A stretch of DNA of 64,000 bases from Candidatus Nanohaloarchaea archaeon (GCA_014297435.1 JACOQA010000002.1:1-64000), one strand, 5' to 3'; shown: positions 7,504 to 16,085, counted from the stretch's first letter. The notes: a model not told the origin generated them from the letters alone. A program made the numbers and translations.

Positions 7504-8283
7504 TTAGAATATTGATTTCTCTAGTTTATCAAGAAGTTCTTCCGGATTTTCCCTTTGAAACATGTTTCTGCCGACAGCTAGTCCGTTCCCACCAGCCTCG
7601 ATAACATTCTCTACATCCGATATGAACTCTTCATCCGAGCGCTTGCTTCCTCCACTCATAACGAATTTCATCTCACCCGTTACTGAGATAATGTCTTCTA
7701 CTGCTTCTCTCGAACCAGGGTACTTGCATTTGACCACGTCAGCGCCAAGCTCAAGTCCGAGCCTTGCGGCGTAAGCTATCAAATCCGGATCGTTCTGTCC
7801 TTCGTACTCACTATCGTTCTCTACCCCATGACCTCTAGGATATGCCCACATAACCACAGGAACTCCGTACCTTCTTGCTTCTTCCTGTACTTCTCTGAAT
7901 TCTTTCCACATCTCATCTTCATGATCTGAACCTGCATACATCGTGTAACCTACCGCTTCGGCACCAAGCTCCTCGACCGCGTACTTCACGGAGCACTGTT
8001 TCGGAGAGTAGTAGTCTTCACGTTGTCCAAGACTAGAGTTACCGTTAAGCTTTACCATGAGATTTACTTCATCTTCATACTCTGGGTAGTAAGTTTCTGC
8101 GACACCTTTCTGAACCGCCAGACATGTTACCGCATCATGCTTTGCGATTTCAAACACGTGTCTTGGGTCTTTGCTTTCAGGGTTTGGTTCAAAGTCTGAG
8201 GGTCCGTGTTCAAGACCGTGATCGTAAGCTAGGATTAACGAGTTTCCGTTCCGAAATATCGGAGAGTCTTGATCTGGCTTCAT
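7504..8283 (-). CDS. fba: Class I fructose-bisphosphate aldolase, archaeal DhnA type
   Basis: About 260 residues from the ATG at 8281-8283; an in-frame TTG at 8322 is closer to the TATA element than a start should be. LILAYDHGLEHGP is the family's N-terminal signature, MWAYPRGHG lies mid-protein, and GADVVKCKYPGS carries the likely Schiff-base lysine. The C-terminal FVMSGGSKRSDEEF and GLAVGRNMFQRENP are the phosphate-binding strands of the TIM barrel. The enzyme cleaves fructose 1,6-bisphosphate to two triose phosphates, or runs in reverse in gluconeogenesis. It lies apart from the main sugar block but belongs functionally with TIM, GAPDH and PGI in this window. Confidence 0.92.
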   Translation of the reverse strand: MKPDQDSPIFRNGNSLILAYDHGLEHGPSDFEPNPESKDPRHVFEIAKHDAVTCLAVQKGVAETYYPEYEDEVNLMVKLNGNSSLGQREDYYSPKQCSVKYAVEELGAEAVGYTMYAGSDHEDEMWKEFREVQEEARRYGVPVVMWAYPRGHGVENDSEYEGQNDPDLIAYAARLGLELGADVVKCKYPGSREAVEDIISVTGEMKFVMSGGSKRSDEEFISDVENVIEAGGNGLAVGRNMFQRENPEELLDKLEKSIF

Positions 8284-8335
8284 GTTAATGAGTTCTCTCC
8301 GGTCGTTTTTATCACCTAGCAAGGTCTTTACCGAG

Positions 8336-8346
8336 TTTTTATAAAA
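8336..8346. promoter_or_regulatory. Symmetric TATA element shared by divergent genes
   Basis: The sequence TTTTTATAAAA between the aldolase gene (minus strand) and the zinc-ribbon gene (plus strand) reads as a TATA box in either direction. With the usual spacing of about 26 bases it would place transcript starts near 8315 on the minus strand and near 8369 on the plus strand, giving leaders of roughly 30 and 22 bases to the nearest ATGs. Confidence 0.5.
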
Positions 8347-8390
8347 CTCAAAAGAAATATTCAGTAAGCCAGATAGAAAACCTGGAGCGG

Positions 8391-8800
8391 ATGAAATCTA
8401 CTGCAGCAGTTGCGGCGAGATTATCAAGAAACAAGCTGAACTATGCCCAAACTGCGGAGTCCCAAACAAAGAATCTAAACAAGACAAAAAGAGAGAATTT
8501 GAAACCACGGTTTCCGGCGACTGGTGGATAGGCGTTGCTGCAGGCACGGCTCTCTGGACCTTTCTAGTACTGCTTGCATCGATCGACCCCGTTCAAGGAT
8601 CCCTTACAGGCTTCCTGGTTCTAACCGCCTGGATCGCTACGCCTCTGGCAGCTTACTACGACATACAGTATGTTAGGGCTAACAGCGACTGGAACCCTGA
8701 TGAAGGATTATGGATGCTTTTACTGCTTCTCTGGATAATCAACATACCCGAAGGCATCGTTTACCTCGTAAGAAGACGTGAAGCTGTCGGAACTCCTTGA
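8391..8800 (+). pseudogene. Zinc-ribbon membrane protein gene with apparent 2-base frameshift after the start codon
   Basis: From 8399 an open frame encodes YCSSCGEIIKKQAELCPNCG, a CxxC...CxxC zinc ribbon, then a linker and two or three hydrophobic segments (WIGVAAGTALWTFLVLLAS and similar) ending at 8800, about 134 residues. No ATG, GTG or TTG lies in this frame upstream before the stop at 8342. The ATG at 8391 reads ATGAAA, then TC, then TACTGCAGC: removing those two bases gives MKYCSSCGE, the normal beginning of such proteins. So the gene is either newly frameshifted, affected by a sequence error, or read by an unusual start. It precedes another zinc-ribbon membrane protein. Confidence 0.6.
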
Positions 8801-8837
8801 AACACTAACTTAATCCTTGCGGACAAAATTCTGATTC

Positions 8838-9533
8838 ATGGAGCCCGAAGGAGGACTTCACCGAGGAGAATCTGTCAAAACTTTCTGCAGACCTAGCCCT
8901 TGGCAGTACAGCGCATGGTACGTACTAGGCGTTCTGCTAATGCCCTTCATGTTCCTCGGTCTACCCGTAATAATTATAGCTGAACTTCATAGGAGAGGCA
9001 ACAGGTTCTACGTCACCAGCGACAGAGTTATACGCGAATTCAGGTTTCTTAGCAGAAACACTGAGGAAGCCACGTTCGACCTGGTGACAGATATTTCTAT
9101 AGATCAGAGCCTTGTGGCGAGATCTCTTAATCTAGGTAACGTGAATATCAACACTGCTTCCGGAGAAGTAATAGAGTTTACCGGAGTCAAGAAACCGAAG
9201 AACCTGAAAAACACTCTTACAAAGTCTAAACACAAGGAAAGAAACTCGGTTCAGCAGGTTGAAATGGTTAACAGCGAGGGAACCTCTTACTGTCCGGATT
9301 GCGGTGAGAAAGTTTCAAACTCCAGCAAGTTCTGCTCAAACTGCGGTCACAAACTTGAAAGCTCGGAATCCAGTTCAAACCCCGATACTGAAAAAGTGTT
9401 GAAGGGCAGCATTCCTGAGGTAAAGGATGATGTCCGGAGCATGGAGTCACCTAATATAGAGGATTTTGAGCAGAAGGAGAAGACGGGTAAGAACAGGAAG
9501 ACCCTGCTCGACTGGCTTGAAAAACAGAAATAA
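8838..9533 (+). CDS. PH-domain membrane protein with zinc ribbon
   Basis: 231 residues. Residues about 25-50 form one or two membrane segments (YSAWYVLGVLLMPFMFLGL...). These are followed by a bacterial-type PH domain (bPH2) with the pattern RFYVTSDRVIREFRF, TDISIDQSLVARSLNLGNV and ASGEVIEFTGVKKP. Then comes a zinc ribbon, YCPDCGEKVSNSSKFCSNCG (about 150-170), and an acidic, unstructured tail. bPH2 proteins are widespread membrane proteins of mostly unknown function, possibly in membrane or envelope organisation. Two consecutive zinc-ribbon membrane genes suggest related roles. Assignment rests on motif pattern. Confidence 0.75.
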   Translation: MEPEGGLHRGESVKTFCRPSPWQYSAWYVLGVLLMPFMFLGLPVIIIAELHRRGNRFYVTSDRVIREFRFLSRNTEEATFDLVTDISIDQSLVARSLNLGNVNINTASGEVIEFTGVKKPKNLKNTLTKSKHKERNSVQQVEMVNSEGTSYCPDCGEKVSNSSKFCSNCGHKLESSESSSNPDTEKVLKGSIPEVKDDVRSMESPNIEDFEQKEKTGKNRKTLLDWLEKQK

Positions 9534-9619
9534 CAGTCAATAAGAACTCGATACCGGAAGCTCGAGATCTTTGAATAAACGCCACTTATTTTAATTTTCG
9601 AGTTTTAACCAGTTAATGA

Positions 9620-10096
9620 ATGTTTTTGGGTTTGGATGAGACCGCTGTTAACTATATTAGCAGGAGAAGAAAGCGTTTCATAAACGAATTTATGATTTCC
9701 TATACCTCTCTTGGTTCTGTACCTGTCTCAACAGTGCTGGCGTCACTTACATATTTTTTCAGCGGTAAAACACTTTTTATTACGCTAAGTACAGGCCTTG
9801 TGACAACTTGGATCCTGGTGGAGTCGCTAAAACAGATTGTAGATAGAAAAAGACCTTCAGACCAGGTTATAGAAGCATCAGTATCATCCTCATTTCCTTC
9901 AGGTCATTCCGCAACCGCCTTCGTATTTGCCACAATTATCGCCTTGACCTTTACCGGCATAGCACCAATTCTATACTTTTTAGCATCTCTAGTCGCCTTC
10001 TCCCGGGTTTACCTAGGCGAACACTTCCCTACTGATGTTGTAATCGGATCCGGCTTAGGAACAGCTATAGGATTCCTGACCTTACTGATGATTTAA
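9620..10096 (+). CDS. PAP2 superfamily membrane phosphatase
   Basis: 158 residues with about four or five membrane segments. The three phosphatase motifs are present: KQIVDRKRP (K-x6-RP), FPSGHSA (PSGH) and SRVYLGEHFPTD (S-R-x5-H). Members dephosphorylate lipid phosphates such as phosphatidate, or polyprenyl diphosphates such as dolichyl/undecaprenyl diphosphate. In this setting a role in recycling the lipid carrier for glycosylation is plausible but not shown. An AT-rich TTATTTTAATTTT lies about 30 bases before the ATG, again a leaderless arrangement. Confidence 0.88.
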   Translation: MFLGLDETAVNYISRRRKRFINEFMISYTSLGSVPVSTVLASLTYFFSGKTLFITLSTGLVTTWILVESLKQIVDRKRPSDQVIEASVSSSFPSGHSATAFVFATIIALTFTGIAPILYFLASLVAFSRVYLGEHFPTDVVIGSGLGTAIGFLTLLMI

Positions 10097-10126
10097 CATA
10101 AGAGTCTCTGTGTAAAAAAGTCTGAT

Positions 10127-10678
10127 ATGTCGCTCAAACAGTCAGACTCAGAGCTTGAAATCGGGGAAACCGCGCCAAAGTTCGAACTCGAAAACTACAA
10201 AGGCGAGAAAGTAAATCTAGAGGACCTGAACAACTACGACGGCGTTCTAGTAGTCTTCATGTGCAACCACTGCCCCTACGTCAAGGCACAGACAGAAGAA
10301 CTGAGAAAGCTGGACGATGAATTTCAGTCAATAGCGATTGTAGCAATAAACCCGAACGCCGAGACACATCCCGGCGACTCAGTAGATAAAATGAAAGATT
10401 TCATGGAAGAAAACGATCTTGAATCCGAACACTTCTACTACCTGGTTGACGAAGAACAGCAAGTTGCTGAAGAGTACGGAGCTACATGCACACCAGACCC
10501 GTTCCTCTTGGACTGGAGGCACCGGCTCTACTACCATGGTCGTCTGAACGACAAAATGGGTCCTGACCAAGAAGTGGAGGAAAGAGACATGAAAAATGTG
10601 CTCGAGGACATGTTAAAACGGAGAGAACCCCCTAAGGAACAGAAACCAAGTCAAGGATGTTCAATAAAGTGGGATTAG
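10127..10678 (+). CDS. Thioredoxin-fold redoxin (AhpC/TSA-like)
   Basis: 183 residues with no signal peptide. The N-terminal GETAPKFELENYKGEKVNL is the redoxin entry strand, FMCNHCPYVKA is the CxxC active site, and GATCTPDPFLLD holds the cis-proline loop with an additional cysteine. The tail KPSQGCSIKWD is typical of this group of cytoplasmic thioredoxin-like proteins. They are likely thiol-disulfide reductases or peroxidases in oxidative defence. The stop codon is two bases from the ATG of the next gene, so the redoxin and the metalloprotease-like gene are probably co-transcribed. Confidence 0.85.
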   Translation: MSLKQSDSELEIGETAPKFELENYKGEKVNLEDLNNYDGVLVVFMCNHCPYVKAQTEELRKLDDEFQSIAIVAINPNAETHPGDSVDKMKDFMEENDLESEHFYYLVDEEQQVAEEYGATCTPDPFLLDWRHRLYYHGRLNDKMGPDQEVEERDMKNVLEDMLKRREPPKEQKPSQGCSIKWD

Positions 10679-10680
10679 AC

Positions 10681-11331
10681 ATGAAACTAAACTTCAAACC
10701 CGAAGATTCCGATATAGAGAAAGCTAAGAACCTGATTAGAGAAGGAATTAAGGAGGCAGAAGATGTTCTGCCGAAAGAGAAGAATCTTGACTTCGGAATA
10801 GCATGGACCGAAGATAGATTTGTGAAGCAAAACATGGGCGGTGTCAGCGGCATGGCTTGGCATCCAACGTTTATTGAACTCAAGTTCAACTCGGACGTGG
10901 AGAACTGGAAAAAGAACGTTAAGGTAACAACCGTTCATGAATTCGGGCATAGCTGGTTCTATGAAAAGATCGGTCACAACCACAACGATCAGGATCTATT
11001 GATCTGGAGATATATACTCGACGAAGCATTAACCCAAAATTTAGTGGAGAAAATCTATCCAGACTCTGTAGAAAAATGGGCTCTAAAACATACGGCAGAG
11101 GATATAAAGCCGTTCTGGGAGGAGATAAAGAAAGAAGAGCTAGATAGAGATTACAGTTACCCCGACCCACTTTACATCAACCAGTCTGAAGGCGGATATC
11201 CAAACTGGCTCGGCTACTCGATGAGCTACCTGATAGGTCAACATCTTCTTGAACAGGGATATGAACTTGAGGACTTCCCCGAGCTGGAGAAAGAGGATGT
11301 GGTTAAGGCAGGTAATAAATTGTTTGGATAA
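10681..11331 (+). CDS. DUF2268-type predicted zinc metalloprotease (HEFGH)
   Basis: 216 residues from the ATG at 10681, two bases after the preceding stop. The motif TTVHEFGHSWFYE (about residues 84-96) is an HExxH zinc site, with a downstream LDEALTQNLVEKI that can supply the third ligand (E). MGGVSGMAWHPTFIEL and GYSMSYLIGQHLLEQG fit the pattern of DUF2268, a family of predicted Zn-dependent proteases. There is no secretion signal. The next gene is a diverged copy without the zinc site; their C-termini still match (DVVKAGNKLFG against EVLKVGNRLFG). Confidence 0.8.
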   Translation: MKLNFKPEDSDIEKAKNLIREGIKEAEDVLPKEKNLDFGIAWTEDRFVKQNMGGVSGMAWHPTFIELKFNSDVENWKKNVKVTTVHEFGHSWFYEKIGHNHNDQDLLIWRYILDEALTQNLVEKIYPDSVEKWALKHTAEDIKPFWEEIKKEELDRDYSYPDPLYINQSEGGYPNWLGYSMSYLIGQHLLEQGYELEDFPELEKEDVVKAGNKLFG

Positions 11332-11343
11332 GAACTTCGAATT

Positions 11344-11925
11344 ATGAGTTACAGGATTAAACCCTCGACAGAGGAACTGAAGAAAACCCGGAAAGCGATT
11401 TCAAGCGCTCTTGACACGTGTGAAGCTGTCTTTGAGCCGATGGACTTTGAGGTTGAGACCCTTTTCTCTACAAGAGACGAAGTTGCGGCAGCAGCAGATA
11501 TCGAAGCATTATTCGTAACTGTTGATCCGGACTCAGAGCTTTTCGAGGAACGTGTTTTCTCCGAGATTGCGCATGCCTACTCCGAGATGATTTTTTTGCG
11601 GAGAAGAGGCGAAGAACTGATGTTCGAATGGCAGGAAGTCTTGATGTACGCATTCTCCAGGCTTAACTCCCAAGCAGTCCTAGACACTGATTCAAGTCGC
11701 GTGGATGTGAACCAGGCGAAGATCGCCGAGTTCTGGGACGAAATAGAGGAAGACCTATCTGACGAGCTTGTGGAAGAAAATCGTTTGACAGAGGAGATCA
11801 AGATTAAAATCGGAGAACTTATTGCCCCTGAACTTAACGAAATCAGAGATATTGAGCATTTCCACAAGGCAAAGCGCTCAGAAGTTTTAAAGGTTGGAAA
11901 CCGTTTATTCGGTGAAGAAAAATGA
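11344..11925 (+). CDS. Inactive paralogue of the preceding DUF2268 protein
   Basis: 193 residues. The position equivalent to HEFGHSW reads SEIAHAYSEM, so the first zinc-binding histidine is serine although the glutamate and second histidine are kept. The closing EVLKVGNRLFG matches the upstream gene. This looks like a tandem duplicate that lost catalysis and may regulate or partner the active enzyme. Its last codons overlap the ATG of nadM (start 11922, stop 11923-11925), so it is translated in the same unit. Homology is judged by eye from length, the degenerate motif and the C-terminus. Confidence 0.65.
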   Translation: MSYRIKPSTEELKKTRKAISSALDTCEAVFEPMDFEVETLFSTRDEVAAAADIEALFVTVDPDSELFEERVFSEIAHAYSEMIFLRRRGEELMFEWQEVLMYAFSRLNSQAVLDTDSSRVDVNQAKIAEFWDEIEEDLSDELVEENRLTEEIKIKIGELIAPELNEIRDIEHFHKAKRSEVLKVGNRLFGEEK

Positions 11926-12452
11926 CAAAAGTCTTTCTCGGACGTTTTCAGCCACTCCATCTCGGACACAAGAACGTTATCGAGAACCAAGACGATCTAG
12001 TGGTTGCTGTAGGAAGTTCGGGAAAATCGGGCGAGGAAGAAAACCCCTTAAGTTTTGAACAGAGGAAAAGACTGATCAAGGACTGTTTTCCTGATGTTGA
12101 AGTCGTTGGAGTTGAAGATACTGAAGATGATGTCGAATGGCTTCGGAACTTACTCGAAAAGACTGGAGCTGACACTATTCTTTCGAGAAATTCAAATGTA
12201 AGAGCGATAGTTGAGAATTCAGATCGAGATGTCAAAGTTGTTAAGCAAGAGCTTTACGACGAGGAGATCTATTCCGGAACCGAAGTTAGAAGAAGAATAC
12301 GAAGCGGGGAAGAGTGGCGTTATCTGACACCGCCTTGTTGCAAAGAAAGCCTGGAAGAGTTCCTAGAGGATATCAAAGATTCTGGCATACAGCATGAGTT
12401 TGAGCCCGGCTGGAAACGAGAGAACGCGAGTTACGACACCGCTGAGAAATAA
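11922..12452 (+). CDS. nadM: Nicotinamide-nucleotide adenylyltransferase
   Basis: 176 residues, the normal archaeal size. FLGRFQPLHLGHKNVI contains the HxGH nucleotidyl-transfer motif, VVAVGSSGKS follows, and YSGTEVRRRI corresponds to the ISGT-x-RR motif near the C-terminus. The enzyme joins NMN and ATP to make NAD. It overlaps the metalloprotease paralogue by four bases, and it converges with nnrD, which repairs damaged NAD(P)H, so two NAD-related genes lie end to end. Confidence 0.93.
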   Translation: MTKVFLGRFQPLHLGHKNVIENQDDLVVAVGSSGKSGEEENPLSFEQRKRLIKDCFPDVEVVGVEDTEDDVEWLRNLLEKTGADTILSRNSNVRAIVENSDRDVKVVKQELYDEEIYSGTEVRRRIRSGEEWRYLTPPCCKESLEEFLEDIKDSGIQHEFEPGWKRENASYDTAEK

Positions 12453-12467
12453 AAAATTGTTTTAAAC

Positions 12468-13256
12468 TCATTCTTGCATTGAAATAGCTATTTCATCCAC
12501 CATATCGGTAGCTAATGCGCCTTTACCATACTTTTCAAATGCTTTCTCTCCGGCTTTTCCGTTAATCCAGCAACCAAGTCTCGCCGCCTCTTTTAGATTA
12601 AGATCCTGTGATATAAGTGAAGCGATTACACCAGTCAACATATCTCCTGTTCCGCCGACGGTCATCGCACTACAGCCTGTAATGTTTTCATAGACCATAC
12701 CTGGCGCGTATATCTTGTCTTTATTTCCCTTGACAACCACTAAAGCTTCTTTTTCATCCACAAAACTTTCTATAGAACCAAATTTTTCTTCTATAATTTC
12801 AGCTTCGCTTTTGTGCGGCGTAAAAATTGCATCTCCAAAATCCGAATTAATAGCTGGCTCAATAGCATCAGCATCGATAACAAGTGGCTTTTCAGCTCTT
12901 CCAACTATTCGTCTTACTGCTTCTTCGTCAGGTGAACCAAGCCCGGGACCCAGTACCGACACGTCCAAGTTTTGGATCACTTCTATTGCAGGTTCGACTC
13001 CGGAAAGACCAAGATTTCCCGAAGGATATGAGTTTACAATTAAATTTTCCGAGTAACCAGCCACCACGTTTTTGACGTGCTCGGAAGTAACTATCTCTAC
13101 TAGATCGGATCCTGTTCTTAACGCCGATTTTGCCGAGATTGCAGGAGCGCCAGTGTACTTTTCGGAGCCTCCAATAACCCCTACTCTTCCGTTCTGCCCT
13201 TTGTGGGTTTTCTCCGGTCTTGAAAGCTTTTTCAGAAGTTTTTCCGGTTCCTCCAT
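12468..13256 (-). CDS. nnrD: ADP-dependent NAD(P)H-hydrate dehydratase
   Basis: 262 residues. HKGQNGRVGVIGGSEKYTGAP is the family start, LGPGLGS and VIDADAI lie in the middle, and the C-terminal TVGGTGDMLTGVIASL holds the catalytic aspartate of this ribokinase-like fold. The enzyme dehydrates the S-form of NAD(P)H hydrate with ADP. Only the NnrD (YjeF C-terminal) domain is present; the NnrE epimerase domain, often fused, is absent. It is divergent from the GAPDH gene with about 60 bases between starts. Confidence 0.92.
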   Translation of the reverse strand: MEEPEKLLKKLSRPEKTHKGQNGRVGVIGGSEKYTGAPAISAKSALRTGSDLVEIVTSEHVKNVVAGYSENLIVNSYPSGNLGLSGVEPAIEVIQNLDVSVLGPGLGSPDEEAVRRIVGRAEKPLVIDADAIEPAINSDFGDAIFTPHKSEAEIIEEKFGSIESFVDEKEALVVVKGNKDKIYAPGMVYENITGCSAMTVGGTGDMLTGVIASLISQDLNLKEAARLGCWINGKAGEKAFEKYGKGALATDMVDEIAISMQE

Positions 13257-13315
13257 GCCGGCAAATTGGTTTAGGAATCCTTTTAATCCAGCGCCGCCAA
13301 TCGTTCGATGTAACC

Positions 13316-14341
13316 ATGGTAAACGTTGCAGTAAACGGTGTCGGAACGATCGGGAAAAGGGTCGCGGAAGCGGTCAAAAAACAGGAAGACATGACTCTCT
13401 ACTGTATCTCAGATGTACAGGCAACAGGACAGCTAAGGAGTATTCTATCCGAAGACGGATCCCTACACGGAACACCGCTTTACGGCTCTACCGAGGACGG
13501 AGCCCAGAATATGGCAGACGAAGGAATGCATGTTGACGGAGTTCTTGAAGACGTTATCGACGAAATCGACGTTGTAATTGATTGTACACCTCCTGGTATT
13601 GACCAGAAGAACAAAGAAAATCTTTACGAGCCTAATGACGTTAAAGCTGTGTTCCAGGGTGGCGCACCCGATGAAATAGCGGAGGTAAAGTTTAACGCGG
13701 ACGCAAACTACGAAGAAGCCAGAGGAGAGGACTTCGTTAAAGTAGTTTCTTGCAACACAACATCACTTTCAAGAACTCTAAGTGCAGTTGATGAAAGCTT
13801 TGGAATTGATAAGGTTACCGCCAACCTGGTTAGAAGAGGCGGAGACATACCTCAAGACTCCCGAGGACCTATTAACTCCACAATACCAGTAACAGAAGTT
13901 CCATCTCACCACGGACCGGATGTTCAGGCAGTTATGCCCGAACTTGATATTACAACTCTAGCAGTAAAAGTCCCTGTAACTTATGGTCACGTTCACATGG
14001 TCACTGCCGAGCTTGAAAAGGAAACCTCTGAAGAGGATGTAAAACAGGCTTTCCGCAATCAGCCCCGTGTAAACCTTGTTTCAGCAGGGGAAGGATACGA
14101 TTCAACCGGCAAAATTCATGAGAAGATGCGCGACATCGGAAGAAAGAGAAGTGATATGCAGGAAGCCGGAGTCTGGGAGGAAACAGTTTCCGTAGACGAA
14201 GAGAGGGTTCACTGGATCCACATGGTTCATCAGGAAGCGATCGTAGTTCCGGAGAACGTGGATGCGATCCGTTCAATGTTTGAGATGGAGGAAAAACAGG
14301 ATTCAATCGAGATGACAAGTAGCTCCATGGGTATCGAGTAA
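13316..14341 (+). CDS. gap: Type II glyceraldehyde-3-phosphate dehydrogenase (archaeal)
   Basis: 341 residues from the ATG at 13316 (VNVAVNGVGTIGKRVAEAV), chosen because the longer frame runs through the nnrD promoter. The Rossmann motif NGVGTIGKRVA, the catalytic cysteine in VVSCNTTSLSRTL and HGPDVQAVMPELDITTLAVK fit archaeal type II GAPDH, which oxidises and phosphorylates glyceraldehyde 3-phosphate using NAD(P). A CCTTTTAATCC lies about 33 bases upstream of the ATG. It heads the sugar-metabolism block and is followed at 32 bases by a glycosyltransferase gene. Confidence 0.94.
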   Translation: MVNVAVNGVGTIGKRVAEAVKKQEDMTLYCISDVQATGQLRSILSEDGSLHGTPLYGSTEDGAQNMADEGMHVDGVLEDVIDEIDVVIDCTPPGIDQKNKENLYEPNDVKAVFQGGAPDEIAEVKFNADANYEEARGEDFVKVVSCNTTSLSRTLSAVDESFGIDKVTANLVRRGGDIPQDSRGPINSTIPVTEVPSHHGPDVQAVMPELDITTLAVKVPVTYGHVHMVTAELEKETSEEDVKQAFRNQPRVNLVSAGEGYDSTGKIHEKMRDIGRKRSDMQEAGVWEETVSVDEERVHWIHMVHQEAIVVPENVDAIRSMFEMEEKQDSIEMTSSSMGIE

Positions 14342-14373
14342 TAACTTAATTACTTCTCTCCATCTTTTTTCTT

Positions 14374-15408
14374 GTGGAAAAGAGAGTTCTCTTAGTAGGG
14401 TGGGGCTATCCCCCAAATATCGATGGCGGTCTCGACATACACATCAAGCATCTTTTCGATGAACTGAAGAAAGATGCTGAAGTCAAATTAGCAGTTCCAA
14501 AAGAAAGAGCTCCCGAAAGGGAAGATGTAATCGGATTAGAGACCGGAGATGGCGATATGATTCAGAAAGCCAGGAAAATGAGCGCAGAAGTAGCCGACCT
14601 AGCCGAAGACTTTGATATAGTACATACGCACGACTGGTTTGGTGCCGAAGCAGGCTTCAAAGCCCAAAAATACTCGAATGCCGACTGGGTTGCAACATTC
14701 CACTCCTTAAGCACCAGCAGATCAAGAAAGCCATGGGAAGAACTGAAAAGATTTGAGAACACGATGGCAGAGGAGGCAGATACTCTGACAGCAGTAAGCG
14801 ATAAACTGGCTACTGAAGTTGAGGAAGAGTACGGTAAAAAACCCAAAGTTATCCACAACGGCTTTTCAGTTCCTGAAAGCTCCGGCATAGAAGTCAAAAA
14901 CAGGCTTGGCGTGGAAGGAGACATGATTTTTTATGTCGGAAGACATTCTGAGCAGAAAGGAATTGAACACTTGCTTTATGGATTCAAGAAACTTCTCGAG
15001 ACTCAAAACGCTACAATGGTTATCGGAGGGGAGGGAGAGATGACATCTTCCCTGAAGACCTTTACCGAGATACTCGAAGTAGAGGAAAATGTAAAATTTG
15101 TAGGTTTTATCTCTGCTGAGGAGCTAGGGGACTACTACAGAGAATCTGATGTCTTTGTTTCGCCCTCGATAAATGAACCGTTCGGTCTGACAATCACTGA
15201 AGCACTAGAATCAGGAACACCTGTTGTTGCAACCACGAATGGTGTTGAAGAAATCGTCAGTTCAGGCATAATCTCTGTCGAACCCGAGTCAAATTCGATT
15301 GCTGAAGGAATAAAGAAGGCCTTGGAAAAAGATAGAGAAGTTCCTAAAGACTCAAGAGATTGGAAGGAGATGACTGAGGACTTTCTTGAGCTCTATGAAG
15401 AGTTCTAG
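14374..15408 (+). CDS. GT4-family glycosyltransferase
   Basis: 344 residues, starting at GTG (VEKRVLLVGWGYPPNIDGG). The N-terminal Rossmann domain has the glycine-rich loop and DIVHTHDWFGAEAG. The C-terminal domain has FYVGRHSEQKGIEHLL and the EPFGLTITEALESGTPV motif that binds the sugar nucleotide in GT4 retaining transferases. Similarity of WGYPP-x-x-GG and the HTHDW segment to glycogen/starch-synthase-like GT4 enzymes fits the nearby glucan genes. A TTAATTAC about 26 bases upstream makes a leaderless GTG start plausible. The exact acceptor is not determinable. Confidence 0.88.
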   Translation: MEKRVLLVGWGYPPNIDGGLDIHIKHLFDELKKDAEVKLAVPKERAPEREDVIGLETGDGDMIQKARKMSAEVADLAEDFDIVHTHDWFGAEAGFKAQKYSNADWVATFHSLSTSRSRKPWEELKRFENTMAEEADTLTAVSDKLATEVEEEYGKKPKVIHNGFSVPESSGIEVKNRLGVEGDMIFYVGRHSEQKGIEHLLYGFKKLLETQNATMVIGGEGEMTSSLKTFTEILEVEENVKFVGFISAEELGDYYRESDVFVSPSINEPFGLTITEALESGTPVVATTNGVEEIVSSGIISVEPESNSIAEGIKKALEKDREVPKDSRDWKEMTEDFLELYEEF

Positions 15409-15719
15409 ACCGTAGTATTCCCTGCTTCTTTCCAGCCTTTCAATCCGACTTCATAGTCCTTTATATTCTGAAAACCTAGCTTTTCAAGTTTCTTCGCTGC
15501 TTTCGGACTTGCTGAGCATTCTGTATCTTTACAGTAAACAACGATTTCCTCGTCCTTGTCAAATTTTTCCAGTGCCTTAGAACCTATCTCGTCAAGTGGA
15601 ATGTTAATTGCTCCTTCGATATGTTCATTTTCGAAGTGTTCTTCCGATAGAACATCAACGAGATTTACTTCTTTTTGTTCACGCATAGATTCAAGCTGTT
15701 CTGTAGTTAGTTTTTCCAT
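15405..15719 (-). CDS. Single-domain rhodanese-like protein
   Basis: 104 residues from the ATG at 15717-15719. VNLVDVLSEEHFENEHIEGAI is the entry of the rhodanese fold and VVYCKDTECSASPKAAKKL is the active-site loop with the catalytic cysteine. Members carry persulfide sulfur, or only sense sulfur or oxidant state. An in-frame extension to 15842 overlaps the upstream gene and is less likely. It converges with the glycosyltransferase gene by four bases. Confidence 0.85.
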   Translation of the reverse strand: MEKLTTEQLESMREQKEVNLVDVLSEEHFENEHIEGAINIPLDEIGSKALEKFDKDEEIVVYCKDTECSASPKAAKKLEKLGFQNIKDYEVGLKGWKEAGNTTV

Positions 15720-15768
15720 GTAGAAAAACTCCGCAATCTTGGTTGATAAGTTGGCGGTTTCGAACCGG

Positions 15769-16002
15769 TTATCCCAGTACTTCGATACTGGATCGGTCGA
15801 CTTCTTCAGTATGGACAACCTTGTAACCATCTTCAGTCTCAACTAGGGATTCTACTTCTTCGACGTAGTATGTTGAGTCGGATCCTCGGGCTTCCGGAAG
15901 ATAGATTCTTTCCTCATCAGTATTCACCACCACCGCGATTTCGTCGTTGGTCCGGACATTTATCTCGGTTCCTTCCTCTACTTCCCGGGTTTGAATTTCC
16001 AT
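15769..16002 (-). CDS. Small acidic beta-rich hypothetical protein
   Basis: 77 residues, unknown. The sequence alternates charged and hydrophobic residues (EIAVVVNTDEERIYLPE, STYYVEEVESLVE), indicating a small all-beta protein. The ATG at 16000-16002 lies about 26-29 bases from GTTAAAAG on the minus strand, fitting a leaderless start. It precedes the rhodanese gene and may be co-transcribed with it. Its divergent neighbour is the GH57 amylase. No function is proposed. Confidence 0.65.
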   Translation of the reverse strand: MEIQTREVEEGTEINVRTNDEIAVVVNTDEERIYLPEARGSDSTYYVEEVESLVETEDGYKVVHTEEVDRSSIEVLG

Positions 16003-16085
16003 GTAGTACAGTTCTTGAACTTCACTTTTAACCCTTCATTTTATCGCACCTGTCAGATTATAAACGACCGCGAGAATTCTCGGTT

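Noticed and set aside
8391-8530. Out-of-frame protein from the ATG at 8391
   Set aside because: The zinc-ribbon frame is clearly the coding one; the ATG frame gives a short peptide without pattern.
15720-15842. N-terminal extension of the rhodanese
   Set aside because: Overlaps the upstream gene and is unlike the domain; the ATG at 15719 has a suitable TATA distance.
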